This document shows positions 1-11,152 of a stretch of DNA of 64,000 nt, in pieces. The notes beneath the pieces are model-generated. The model had not been told where the DNA came from. It did not search any database and worked only from the letters and a program-made list of their open reading frames with translations. Position numbers and translations under genes: made by a program. The DNA comes from Silene latifolia (lineage: Eukaryota > Streptophyta > Magnoliopsida > Caryophyllales > Caryophyllaceae), in NCBI RefSeq assembly GCF_048544455.1, contig NC_133536.1:28708152-28772151 (forward strand), given 5' to 3'. How positions within the stretch are numbered: position 1 is the stretch's first letter; each line of letters begins with the position of its first letter.

Positions 1-72
1 GGATAACCGCTACTTCACTAGAGAAAAAAGTGCAGCTACTTTAGTGACTCATTTTGATTTGTTCACTAGAGA
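1..72 (+). repeat. SINE-tail-like repeat in an MSH1 intron
   Basis: This stretch matches 24206-24272, including the shared block AGTCATTTTGATTT (with one difference) and a preceding GAGAAARAAG. At 24206 the block directly follows an Au-type SINE body, so this is probably the tail of another copy cut by the window start. The rest of 73-251 is intron with nothing recognisable. Confidence 0.4.
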
Positions 73-251
73 GGTAAACAAGGGTAAGACAGCATACATT
101 GTCGTCGTTGTTGTCTTCTCTAAAATGTGATTTTCTTTTGCGAGCTAAGTTTTCATCTAACAAGTACACAAACAAAGATGAAAAATAGTTAACTGTGGAT
201 GGCTTTCTGCAATAATCACGTCTGTACTATTCTGTTTGATCATGTACACAG

Positions 252-2807
252 GATGGAAAGCAAGTTGCTGAAGGACCATGTCCAGCAAGGATGGACATAA
301 TGGGCTTGTCACCCTATTGGTTTGATGTAGCCCAAGGCAGCGCAGTGCGTAACACAGTCAGCATGCAGTCATTGTTTCTGCTAACAGGACCTAATGGAGG
401 TGGTAAATCAAGCTTGCTTAGATCAGTTTGTGCAGCTGCTTTGCTTGGAATATGTGGCTTCATGGTGCCAGCTGAGTCTGCTTCTATTCCTCATTTTGAT
501 GCTATTGTTCTTCACATGAAATCTTATGATAGCCCTGTTGATGGCAAAAGTTCTTTTCAGGTATTGTTGTTTAGAACTGCTTTTTAGTAAACTTAATCTT
601 TTCTACCTGAATTGTTATTCACAAAGTGAAAAGTTGAAAATTTCCCACATGTTGTCCTAAGGTTTCAGAACTGTTTTTGCTTATTTATCCATCTTTCTCA
701 CTATAATCTCCTCTTTATCAGTTTCATTATGATGGTTTTTCTTTTTTTTTTTTTGTAAAAAGAAAAACAGTTTTCCTTATACTTATTTCTACATGTATAA
801 ATCATATTTTATATGTTGATGTCACCGTAGTATTAAATCTCGGCTTCTGTCACGCTGATAGTATCGCTTGTTGCAGACTAATCTCGCAAAATGTGGCCAA
901 TTTTTCCTTAAATTGTGGGAAAATGTGGTTGTCGTAACCTCCAGAACCTTGATTGCTCAGTTGGGTATCAGGGGTGATATTCAAAACCATTGATCTTGTA
1001 GATAAATAGAAACTTAAATTATTATAGTAATAGTGTAGTACTTTATTTATTTACTCATTTACGTTTTCCTGCATTTGTATGACTTTTTGATCCCTAAGTA
1101 TATATCGGCTGCTTATATTTTCTTTGTTTCTTTGTTCTCATTGTCTTTACCTTTAATTGACGGTTTTAATGATGATTCACGTGAAATCATTTTGGTTTAT
1201 GGCTCTCTGTTGTGTTACCCAGAGGATGGGCTTTATTTATTTTCTTTTGGTAATCTAATGTTTGCATTATTCCTGGATCCTTTTGAGTTATTTCCCATTT
1301 TAATGACATAAGTTAAGAGTAGTTTTCACTTCCGACTCTATTTATGTTATATGACTATATGATATGGCTTTTGGCTTGCACCCATTTAACTGTCATGATT
1401 CTGAACAGGCGACTTGCTGAGTGAGTTATTTCATGTAGATGTTTCCTTGTCTTAATTTAATTATGAAAATACGGTTCAAGATTATTTTGAGAAATTTGTC
1501 TTATCCCCCCTCCTTCTCTGTTACTACTTAAAACTTCTGTAGGTCTGTCTCCTGTTTAGATTTTATATAATTATGTTGGTTGTCAATTTCAGATTGAAAT
1601 GTCAGAGATCCGTTCTTTATTATCTGCAACCACATCAAGAAGCCTTGTTCTTATAGATGAAATCTGCCGAGGAACAGAAACCGCAAAAGGAACATGTATT
1701 GCAGGCAGCATCGTTGAGACACTGGACGCAGTTGGCTGTCTGGGTATTGTATCGACTCACTTGCACGGAATTTTTGACTTGCCCCTTCGAACGAGGAATA
1801 CTGCCTATAAATCTATGAGTGCAGAATATATTGATGGCCAAACAATGCCAACTTGGAAGTTGGTTGATGGAATCTGTAAAGAAAGCCTTGCTTTCGAAAC
1901 TGCCCAGAGAGAAGGCGTACCTGATTCAGTAGTCAAAAGAGCTGAAGAACTCTATCATTCAGTTTATGTAAATGATATGCCATTGAAAGTGACGGCGCCT
2001 CTAGATTTGAAGGATGATCCTAACGTAAATGGTGGTAATGAAGTTGCTTCTCAAACCATTGTCATGGCTTCCCAAAAAGATACCTTAAAAGGGGAAATAC
2101 AGAGGGCTGTTAGTGCCATATGCAAGAAAAAGCTGTTGGAACTTAACAAATTGGCAGACACATCTGAAGTACCCGATCTGAAGTTTATAAGTATTGGTGT
2201 TAGGGAACAGCCACCTCCGTCAACAATAGGGGTGTCAAGTGTTTATGTGATGTTGCGGCCTGATAAGAGACTATATGTTGGAGAGGTAAGCCTATGGCCG
2301 ATTCTTCTATTATAATCATCTGGTAACAATTTTTTTTTTATTGTAGTCAGTCTCCTTACCCAGCCATAGATTGGGAGCCCCCTCATCTCCACCCCGAGTT
2401 ATAGGGATATTTTTTAGTGTGACGGCATTCACAAATCACAAGGGACACTTACAACGCTCTTAGGATTTTGAACCAAGGTCATGAGTATCATGTCTCAATG
2501 ACTGTGTCACGTAGCTAGACACATGCGTATGGGTTATGAATTCTACTAACTCTTCTATCCTTTGGATGACTTCCTGATGCAGACAGATGATCTTCAAGGT
2601 AGAATCCAAGCACACCGAGCCAAAGACGGTATGCAGAACGCCATTTTCATTTCCTTTTTAGTTCAAGGAAAGAGCATTGCGTGTGAACTCGAAACTCTAC
2701 TGATAAACCAGCTTCCAAAACAAGGGTTCCACCTTGCTAATATTGCCGATGGTAAGCGTCGTAACTTTGGTACAAATGATTCCATCTTAAAAGCTGCTAC
2801 AGTGTAG
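252..2807 (+). CDS. MSH1: MSH1, organellar MutS homologue (3' three exons)
   Basis: Plant MSH1 suppresses illegitimate recombination in mitochondrial and plastid DNA. The window holds its C-terminal ~408 codons in three exons: 252-560, 1593-2285 and 2583-2807. All junctions are GT-AG and phase 0. Exon 1 carries the MutS Walker A motif TGPNGGGKSS. Exon 2 carries the Walker B motif LVLIDEICRGTE and the STHLHG switch motif. Exons 2 and 3 together encode the GIY-YIG endonuclease-type domain unique to plant MSH1 (VYVMLRPDKRLYVGE, then TDDLQGRIQAHRAK and ACELETLLINQ). The reading frame is unbroken, so the gene looks functional. The 5' part (mismatch-binding and connector domains) lies outside the window. 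The last intron (2286-2582) is almost filled by a SINE. Seen: motifs and junctions. Known: organellar role. I am very sure of the identity. Confidence 0.96.
2329..2524 (-). repeat. tRNA-derived SINE in the last MSH1 intron
   Basis: Read on the minus strand, there is an A-box-like TAGCTACGTGACA, then about 35 bases on a B-box-like GGTTCAAAATCC, a body of about 130 bases, and an A-rich tail (the T-run near 2331-2339 on the plus strand). This is the layout of a pol III SINE. It occupies most of a 297-bp intron. No clear target duplication was seen. Confidence 0.5.
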
Positions 2808-3097
2808 TTGAATCCTCCGCGTTGAAGCGACGATTTTGTAGATATATCTGGGCGTGGATCTGGAGCAATTCAAGGTGTTATGTATTGATTAGTGTCAGTC
2901 CAGATTAGAAATCTAGTTTGTTAGATTGCCAGCAAATGTAAATGGACATTTACTTGCAGGTGAATGCAGCAATTTTGCTTGCGATTTCAAGTTGCATCAC
3001 CATAAGTTTCGCAAGTGACGTATATCTAATTATTATGGACTTATGGTATATATATGTGCTTTGCAATCAAGGGCTTATCGTCTTAACAAATTCTCAT
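2808..3097 (+). other. MSH1 3' UTR and downstream spacer
   Basis: This follows the MSH1 stop codon. It is likely 3' UTR for the first 150-250 bases. No other gene is seen. Confidence 0.5.
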
Positions 3098-3272
3098 TTA
3101 AGACGGGTATTTACGTCTTAAGCTTAAGACCGGATCAAGTATAATTAGAACATAAAATAAAACAAAAGCAAAAAAAGGCAAATGGAAAAGCAATAGACTT
3201 TATCTTATATGCACGAGTGAGACTATACTTGACCCGAATGTTAAGACGGATATTTCCGTCCATCTTGAAGGA
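3098..3272. mobile_element. short fold-back element (GACGG family)
   Basis: Two imperfect inverted arms of about 45 bp (3099-3143 and 3223-3270) share GGATCAAGTATA / TATACTTGACCC and AAGACGGGTATTTACG / CGGATATTTCCGTC. It is a small fold-back or MITE. Related GACGGA words occur at 19040-19212 and 60440-60480. Confidence 0.45.
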
Positions 3273-3466
3273 GGCTTACTTACTAGTTCGTCTTACTATA
3301 GTCTTCCCTATGTTCAAATCTCCTAAATAATATAGGATTAGTAGTCTTCCAATGATATATCAATTAGGAAAATTTTTTAATTAAACAAATAATTTCCTTG
3401 CTTGTAATTTCCTTATTTCGTAATTAAACAACTTCATTGACAAAAGTTGGCCCATATCCCCAACTG

Positions 3467-3474
3467 TATATAAA
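3467..3474 (+). promoter_or_regulatory. TATA box of the FCP1-like gene
   Basis: TATATAAA lies 95 bases upstream of the ATG at 3569. Transcription should begin near 3500, which rules out the in-frame codons upstream of the TATA box as starts. Confidence 0.6.
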
Positions 3475-3568
3475 CAAAACGCAGGATTACAATTTACAAT
3501 CCAAAAACAACACACAAAAACTTAAGATAGAACAACCAACCAAACATCATAATCCAAAAAAAATAATC

Positions 3569-6500
3569 ATGAATCCACCATGCAAAGCAGAATGCACGAT
3601 TACTTGTTTTTTTACGTGTATCGGAAAGACGAAGACAAAGAAGAAAGATTGTGAAGCTGATAAACCTTACCACAATATAAACCGTAATTTCTCTCTGTCG
3701 GTCAAGGAGATTAACCGTACTCGTGAATTAAACCTTCGCAGCTTGATTAAGCGCAAGAAGCTTCATCTCCTGCTCGACCTCGACAATACCCTGATTCATG
3801 CGATTCGTGTGAATCGTCTTAGCTCAACTGATAGAGACTACCTCCGATACATCCAAAGGGAGATTGTTGACGGGGGAGTTGTGAACCCGGCGTATATCTA
3901 TCCGATGCTAGACTATAGTTATGCCCTAAAGATGAGGCCGGGTGTTAAGGAGTTTCTAATGGAATTGAGCCCACTATTTGATATTTCTATCTATACCTTG
4001 GCAGGAAGGTCATACGCCAAGGTTGTTGCTGAGATACTCGATCCTTATAAGTGTACTTTTAGAGATATCATCACTAATGAAAATTGTACCACTCCGGGTT
4101 ATAAGGGACTTGATGTAGTGTTGTACCCGGAGCGTGTAACTGTTATCGTCGATGACTTGAGGGAGGTCTGGAAGAAGCATCCTGATAACTTGATACAAAT
4201 CAGGCCTTATGAGTTCTTTGATTATCTATCGTTAGGGTTGGGAGTTGAGGAGTTAGTTAAACACGAGTCGACTGATATGGATACTGAGCTGCTTAGGGTT
4301 TTGATTCATTTGAAGAAACTTCATGCCCAATTTTACAAGGAGAAGACTCTTGGACATTCACATCGAGATATTAGGAAGTTCATCATCAGGTAAGTATTTC
4401 TTACTATCATCCTTTTCTCTATTTCTTTTTCTGCTGCTCGTTATTTTTCTTCACAACTTTAATTTTTTATTTTTTTTATTAAATTAAAAAAAAATACGTT
4501 TTTCACTTTTATGAAAAAACCTAAAATTAAAAAATTATTTTCTCGTTTTCTTTAGTTTAATGTTTTTGTGTCTAAATTTTGTTTTGTTTTCTATTCTACG
4601 TAACTTTTTAACTGCGTGAATAAACCAAAAAAAAATTGTTAATTTTCTCATTCTTTCCTTCACTGTTTTTTTTATTAGTTTTTTATTTTTTATTTTATTT
4701 TTATAAACAAAGAAAACGCAAAAAAAAAAAAAAAAAAAAAAATCAGAAAGCCAAAAAAATTGTACTACTATTGTTTTATAATTCATTATGGTTCAGTAAT
4801 AATTTTAATAAATTAAAAAACAAAAAAATTTATTATTTGCATTTGATTTTATTATAAACAATGTCTATAAAAAAAAGGAAATTTATTGTTTTATTTTTCT
4901 AATCTTATGTTTTTTCTTTTCTATTCTACGTAGTATTTTTTAACTGCCTGAATGAACCGAAAGTATGTTAATTTTCTCATTCTTTTCTTCACTGTTTTTA
5001 TTTTATTTTTATAAACAAATAAAACGTTATTCTCTTCTATGAAAAAAATAATCAAAAGGCCAAAAAAATTGTACTACTATTGTTTTATAATTCACTATGG
5101 TTCAATAATAATTTTAATAAATTTTTTTAAAAAAACTAAAAAATAAATAAATTATTATTTTCTTTTGATTTTACAATAATGTCTTTAAAAAAAGAAATTT
5201 CTTGTTTTATTTTTCTCTTCTCTCAAAATAAATAAAAATAAAAAAAGAAGAAAAAAAATCATTTTTTCTTCTTTTTTAAAAATTTAGAAAACATAAAGTG
5301 TTTTCCATTAATTTCATACTTTGGGGAATTGGGGCCGAATATATTATAAAGGTAGAAGGTATTCCTTAATACCCGACTTTGATGACAATCGGGTGGAGAG
5401 TTATTTTTTGGAGCTTTAGAATTCTATTTTCATGGTTTACTCTACTAAGTTAAATTGGTTGAGCTGATTAGGGAGTGGACGATGTATGTTACAATTGAGA
5501 TACAATGGTTAGTGACATACGGAGTATATATGTAGGTGTACGGAGTAGTATCATTTTAATGGAGCTTATATCGTACGGAGTATTTGTGACTTGTGAGACT
5601 GAGGAGTATTATTTTAACGGAGTTTATATCTTATTTGTGAGACGGGTCGAATATTATTTTAATGGAGCTTACATATTATTTGTGAGAGGCTAATACGAAT
5701 ATTAGGGGAAGGATGAGGTTGATATAGTTTTTGGAATGTCACGTACTAGGCCATTGAATGGTATGCAATTTTATTTTGGGATGATGCATGGCCGAGAACG
5801 GAAATTTGGCCATTTAACGGTATGCAATTTTGGGTAAAAACTTAAGTTTTTGGTTATTTAGTACATTATTGTTAATTTGTTACTTAAGTTTGAGATATTT
5901 TTGGGTTTATAGATGAATTAGTAGTTCGCAGTTGATGGTCGAAAGAGTGTCTTCGAATTTTAGTGATGGCTAGTATTAGAGATAATCCTATTACACCCTC
6001 TATGCCGATTATTGTATTCCAATTCCTTGCTTTGATCATCATCTGCATGCGTCTTTTATGTGTGTGTCATTTATTGCTTAATAATGTGTGTTAATTGTTT
6101 TTTCTTATAATAATGCCTACGTGAGAAAAAATAAATCAAATTGTGTAATTAAAAACAAATTAGAAGAAAAATGTGTGCTTACTTAGATGAAAAAAAATTA
6201 AATAATTCAAATTATTGCAGTAAGAAATAGTTTAAAACTTTGGCTAGTGTTATAAAATTGGTAACTTATGACATATAATATGGTCATTAATTTTTTTTAT
6301 ATATAAAAATAGAAAATAAACTATGAACTCAAAGACTAACCCTACACATTGTATAATAAATAGTTTAAAACCTATACACATAGCTAATCAAAGTTAGTAT
6401 ATAACTCTTGGTGTTTCGTGTTCAAATTAGGGGGTCGATTTGTGAAACCCGACCTTGTGACTAAGTTTTCGTTTGTTTGAGGTCTGATTTAATTGTAATT

Positions 6501-7311
6501 ACCTAAGATTCGTTTTATGATTCAATGCTTTGGAGCCTACCCGATCAATCGGGGGAGGTCATAGTGATCACGGGATGATTGCGACAAAGTAAGAGCAATG
6601 TGTTAACCCTTGAAAAGTTTAGCGGCTACGTACACTACACATGACACAAATTGGTATACATGCGAGGGGTGTAGCCTCGCGCTTCAAACCAAATCAAATC
6701 AAATCAAATATAGATAATATAAATAGATCAAAAAGGCACAATGCTTCAATGTCTTGGAGGAAACTCAGTGAAACGGGTAGCCACAGTGATCACGGGATGA
6801 TCGCGACCAAGAGTATAAGCAATAATGAAACCTTCTATACTGTATCGCCAAGTCATTGCACTGTGTTAGTGGAAAGTTTGTGAACCCGTAAGGGATGAAT
6901 CATAAGATAATTAGGATCTTAGATCATAATAACGAATAAATCGTGTACTGATTGCGATCGGAATTAAATTACTTAGATGCATGGTATGTGGAGGTAGCAA
7001 TCTAACCTAAATTGGAAGTTTACACGAAAAAGTGTATAATGGTTTTGATTAGCTAAATGTATAACAATTGAGCAATTATATGATGATGTTTGGGTGAATA
7101 TTTGGGTTCATGCTCGATTTTTTGCTAAATTAAAGGAGACTTATTAATTATATATGACCATATGTGTTAGCGCATAAGTTGTCAATTTTATAATATATAA
7201 TCAAAATGTGTGTCTAGTGGATTGTGTATTTACAGGGACATTGGAGTGTTTTACAAGATGGTGAAAGAGGTCTTAAAGTGTCGGAGCTCAAGTTTAATTT
7301 ATGTCAAATGA
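3569..7311 (+). CDS. FCP1/CPL4-like CTD phosphatase-like protein, no BRCT domain
   Basis: HAD-superfamily phosphatase of the FCP1/NIF type; relatives dephosphorylate the RNA polymerase II C-terminal domain in the nucleus. The catalytic DxDxT motif is present (LLLDLDNTLIHA), followed by LKMRPGVKEFL, SIYTLAGRSYAKVVAEILDP and the second acidic motif VIVDDLREVW. The ATG at 3569 is chosen because it follows the TATA box. The first exon either stops at 4393, or is spliced at the near-ideal donor CAG|GTAAGT after 4389. A fitting acceptor at 7235 would add a 76-nt exon (7236-7311, phase 2). That exon encodes about 24 residues including MVKEVLK and then a stop, resembling the linker that precedes BRCT in FCP1/CPL4. 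The product would be 298 aa. The BRCT domain used for target binding in full-length relatives is absent either way. Exon 1 is sure; the second exon is inferred. Confidence 0.75.
4565..5220 (+). repeat. tandem duplication, ~330-bp unit, in the FCP1-like intron
   Basis: Copy 1 (4565-4900) and copy 2 (4905-5220) share TTCTATTCTACGTA, TTAATTTTCTCATTCTTT and AATTGTACTACTATTG in the same order and spacing. Differences are mostly in A- and T-runs. It lies within the proposed 2.85-kb intron. No coding potential. Confidence 0.75.
5221..7235 (+). other. rest of the proposed FCP1-like intron: AT-rich, short local repeats
   Basis: No gene is seen. At 5530-5690 a degenerate unit of about 55 bp (TATTATTTTAAYGGAGYTTA...TATTTGTGAGA) is repeated three times. 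At 6563 and 6786 the block GTGATCACGGGATGAT recurs with similar flanks over 60-100 bp. The rest is unremarkable AT-rich sequence. Confidence 0.4.
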
Positions 7312-7762
7312 TAAGGCAACGTCTGGTGGTGTTAAGTTCTCATACCACTATACGCATATGTATAAGTTTTATATTAGTTTTTTGTAACCTCGTGTTATTC
7401 CATTAATATAAAAACCTCATGTGGGTATGGTGGTACAAGGCCGAGACTACCGGAGCCATTATCAAAGGAGTTGGTCGCCGAGTGAAGATAATTACAACGA
7501 GCGGACGGAAGAAGATTTCATGGATTCATTAATTAATTTTGTCATGTACATGTAAAAAGCTAAAAAAAAAAGATAATAAATAAAAAATAATTGGCGGGAC
7601 TTAGAACGTCCCCCCGTGGTTTTCTCCCAGAATTTTGGTTTTCCACGTAAAAAAAAAATATCGTGTGTTATCTTTTTATTTGCGTTATTTAGCTTTCTGT
7701 CAATTATTTTATGCATCGTTCATTAAAAGATAATCTCACCTATTATCTCGTCACGTTATTAA

Positions 7763-8977
7763 AAACATAAACAATGTTGTCAAATGAATTTTAATTTTCT
7801 GAAAAGGTATTTCACACTAAAATAATATGAGACAAACTCTGAATATGTACATTAGTTTTAACAAAAAGAAAACGTAGAACAGAAAAGATAACCAACAGTC
7901 ATCTAAACGTTTGCATAATAAAATTATTCTTAAACATCTTATATAAAAGTACATGTGAGGCTGCAAGCATTGGAGGCTCCATTGAAAATATTAAGCTAAA
8001 AATGGTTCAAACGAATTTTATTTACTTCACTTCTACGTACATGGTGTTAGCTTTAGCTTTGGTTACCCATTAAATAACACAGGAATTCCAATTCATGTGA
8101 ATTGCAAAATGGGTAACTTGTTTGGTTACCCCAATTCACGTGAAATAGAATTACCTTGGAACTCTAATTCCTCCATAATAGAGGAAGTTGCTTACCTAGA
8201 TCCCCCTAAGTAAGTGGGAATGCCTACATGAATTGCATTTCCTTTATGCAACCAAACAACTTTTCCTAATTCACATGAATTCTAAAATCATGTGATTTAT
8301 CACTTCCTGGGCAATGCAACTTCCTACATGCAACCAAACGACCATGAGTGAAAGTTACTTATAATTTGGGTTTAAATTCCGTTAACATCAGTATCATCTT
8401 TGTAACTCTCTTTATACCAAAAGAAAAAAAAAATCGGATAGTTTTTTCTTATTAATCTAACCATAGTAAGCAATTGTAATGAAAAGAATTTCTAATTTGA
8501 CGTAATACGTTGGCATTTAACATAAAAATAGAGCCATAGAGGTTTAGCTAAAATTTCACACACTTCAAATATTAACCTTAATTCGAATATGTATCGACTC
8601 CGAGTAACTCAAACTTATTTAGGTAACTAGGTGATAAAAATGAAGACCACATAAGCTAAATTTAAAGTAAGTCAAACTTATTTATAGGGACGAAAATAAT
8701 TATACTTGACTATATATTATCTTTTTTTTGTACGATAGAGGGGATGAACTTCGAAACTTGACTAGTTGACTATATATATATATATATATGTAATATGTAA
8801 TTGGCATATGCATTGGGGCAAAAGCATACCAATATCTTGTCTCATAAATCATAACGGCAAGAAATAATGTAGATATATAAAATGGTGATATGGCGTGCAA
8901 ATTAAAAGATTAAAAGAATCATAGCTTTCTTCCTTTCTCCAACACTAAACTATTTACTAAAGCTAATAAACAAGATT
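7763..8977 (+). repeat. tandem segmental duplication, copy 1
   Basis: Three blocks occur again in the same order in copy 2: 7763-8058, 8343-8430 and 8795-8977. They are nearly identical; for example CATAAACAATGTTGTCAAAT starts both copies. Copy 1 has an extra 284-bp insertion at 8059. Its segment between blocks 2 and 3 differs from that of copy 2. No gene recognised. Confidence 0.9.
8059..8342. mobile_element. MITE-like insertion present only in duplication copy 1
   Basis: The insertion is defined by comparison with copy 2, where GTTAGCTTTAGCT runs almost directly into CATGAGTGAAAG. Its ends are inverted (TTTGGTTACCC versus TCGTTTGGTTGCA on the other strand), and it holds several internal near-palindromes of the form AATTCAYRTGAATT. 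No target duplication is clear; about 8 bp of the site seem lost. Family unknown. Confidence 0.6.
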
Positions 8978-9400
8978 TTCTGAAAACATAAACAATAAAC
9001 AATGTTGTCAAATGAATTTTAATTTTCTGAAAAGGTATTTCACACTAAAATAATATGAGACAAACTCCGAATATGTACATTAGTTTTAACAAAAAGAAAA
9101 CGTAGAACAGAAAAGATAACCAACAGTCATCTAAACGTTTGCATAATAAAATTATTCTTAAACATCTTATATAAAAAGTACACGTGAGGCTGCAAGCATT
9201 GGAGGCTCCATTGAAAATATTAAGCTAAAAATGGTTCAAACGAATTTTATTTACTTCACTTCTACGTAGATGGTGTTAGCTTTAGCTAGTAAAGTCATGA
9301 GTGAAAGTTACTTATAATTTGGGTTTAAATTCCGTTAACATCAGTATCATCTTTGTAACTCTCTTTATACCAAAAGAAAAAAAATTGATTAAAATGATTA

Positions 9401-9520
9401 TTAGTAAGAAAAGATTGAAACTTTGAAGGATAAAATGGAAAGAAAGAGTACAAAGGGAAGCAGAAGAACAAAGAAGAGCTCTGTAAATGGCGTTATCATG
9501 AGGAAGAATGTCAGTGCCAT
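9401..9520 (-). CDS. possible 39-aa hydrophobic small ORF
   Basis: From the ATG at 9520 the frame gives a 39-residue peptide beginning MALTFFLMITPF. It is almost entirely hydrophobic, like a signal anchor or the first exon of a secreted protein. It lies about 75 bases downstream of a G-box/TATA pair on the same strand. I recognise no family, and it may be only a captured promoter plus first-exon fragment. It exists only in copy 2 of the duplication. Confidence 0.25.
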   Translation of the reverse strand: MALTFFLMITPFTELFFVLLLPFVLFLSILSFKVSIFSY

Positions 9521-9595
9521 TGATGCTGCCTGATGTTGAAGAGAGAGAAAATGAGAGGAGTAAATGATTGTATGAGGGGAAATCTGCTGGTGAGG

Positions 9596-9613
9596 TATAT
9601 AAGGAGACACGTG
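9596..9613 (-). promoter_or_regulatory. G-box plus TATA pair
   Basis: On the minus strand, CACGTG (9608-9613) lies a few bases upstream of a TATATA-type box (9597-9603), with CT-rich leader-like sequence and an ATG at 9520 downstream. This resembles a plant core promoter with a light/ABA-type G-box. Confidence 0.4.
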
Positions 9614-9935
9614 TCAAAATCTGGTGTGTCTCTAATTTTTAGATCCAATGCTTTAGAAGGTGTCCAGCCGCCTTACCCTAAGAAGGGTGCCTTACATGAT
9701 TCAATCTCTATATATATATATATGTAATTGGCATATGCATTGGGGCAAAAGCATACCAATATCTTGTCTCATAAATCACAACGGCAAGAAATAATGTAGA
9801 TATATAAAATGGTGATATGGCGTGCAAATTAAAAGATTAAAAGAATCATAGCTTTCTTCCTTTCTCCAACACTAAACTATTTACTAAAGCTAATAAACAA
9901 GATTGAACACCACTAAACCATAGTCCTTACTACTT

Positions 9936-10324
9936 AGCTAGGTAGCACGGACACTTCTCCTAATTAGTTGTCTCATATCCGATACCAATACTCGTTGAAT
10001 ACACGCGGACACACCAAATAAATGTGTCGGGGTACCTATAAACGAGGAATGAGATGCGAAAGACTGAAACAGATTGATTAGAACGAAGACGGATTTGAGA
10101 GGGAAATGAGAATAAGTTATAGTCAAAAGTCAAATTTTACCTTCAATTATTTAAATTTAATATCTCATACATTTACATAAAATAAAATAGTACATTAATT
10201 ATAACTATAAAATATATATTTTATTAAATTTAAATAACGTGTCGCGTGTCCTAAATTTTATGGAATGTCGTGTCACGTGTTTGTGTCGTGTCCGTGTTTG
10301 TGTCTTTTTCGGTGCTACCTAGCT
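9936..10324. mobile_element. MITE with 13-bp terminal inverted repeats (AGCTAGGTAGCAC)
   Basis: The left end AGCTAGGTAGCAC is matched exactly by GTGCTACCTAGCT at the right end. Subterminal GGACAC / GTGTCC words occur on both sides. It is 389 bp with no gene. It ends about 130 bp upstream of the phytocyanin ATG, so it contributes to that promoter region. Family not assigned. Confidence 0.65.
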
Positions 10325-10456
10325 CCTTGGGCATGCCCTATGTATTTGATTAAATTACTTTGGACCGTTTTGTACTGCTCTATATATTTAATATTTTGTT
10401 TGGATTTAATTGACAATAATTCCACACACATAACCCCTTAAGAGTAGTGATCGATC

Positions 10457-11152
10457 ATGTCTTCCTGCTCAACATCACCTTCCGAATTTCATCTGTTCTT
10501 CCTTGTCGTCGCCACCGCCTTTCTATTCTCTTCAGTAACCGCAACTGACCACATAGTTGGTGCCGACAAAGGATGGAACGCTGGAATCAACTATACTTCA
10601 TGGGCTAACAATCAAACCTTCTTTGTTGGTGACTACATTTGTAAGTCTCCTCCACTTTAATTTCATCATGTTAATTGCTATCATTTCACATAAATATTTT
10701 CGGATTTTACATTCAATAGCTGCTAATTAACAAGCGATTGTCATCATATCGTTAATATGCAAATTTTCTAAGGTACTTTATTATGAATGGATATATATAA
10801 TAATGCAGCGTTTAGGTACAAAAAGACGATGCACAATGTGTTACAAGTGAACAAAACAGGATACGAAAAGTGCGTAACAGAGGGAGCAATGGGTAATTAT
10901 AGAAATGGGAAGGACTTTATACAATTAAACAAGGCAGGCAAATACTACTTCATATGTGGAATTGGTGGTTGTTCCATGGGAATGAAAGTTTCGGTTGTTG
11001 TACACTCGCCTCCTCCTCGTTCAACCTCCACCTCAGTTACCGAGCATTCTGCTACGTCCACTAAGCATTCCAACTCTGCCCTTTCAGAAGGAACAATAGG
11101 GTTGTTATCCTTGGGTTTGTTGGTTGGTTTGGTCTCTTCAATTTTGTTGTAG
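10457..11152 (+). CDS. phytocyanin / early-nodulin-like GPI-anchored protein
   Basis: Two exons, 10457-10640 and 10809-11152 (GT-AG, phase 1, the usual phytocyanin intron position), give 175 aa. In order: a signal peptide (about 1-29, hydrophobic FFLVVATAFLF), the plastocyanin-like domain (HIVGADKGWN, FFVGDYI, YKKTMHNVLQVNKTGYEKC, YYFICGIGGCSMGMKV), a Ser/Thr/Pro-rich linker, and a hydrophobic tail (GTIGLLSLGLLVGLVSSILL) typical of a GPI signal. It should sit on the outer plasma membrane or wall. The His of HNV, the Cys of YFIC and the axial Met of GMKV are present. The family's G-H-C motif reads G-G-C, one residue short, so the second His ligand is missing. Copper binding is therefore doubtful, as in many early-nodulin-like proteins. 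A TATATATTTA box lies at 10381. Confidence 0.92.

Larger units (their letters stand above)
8995..9905 (+). repeat. tandem segmental duplication, copy 2
   Basis: It repeats the three blocks of copy 1 (8995-9283, 9295-9383, 9722-9905). Between blocks 2 and 3 it has a private ~335-bp segment (9384-9720), which carries a minus-strand promoter-like site and a small ORF. Confidence 0.9.
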
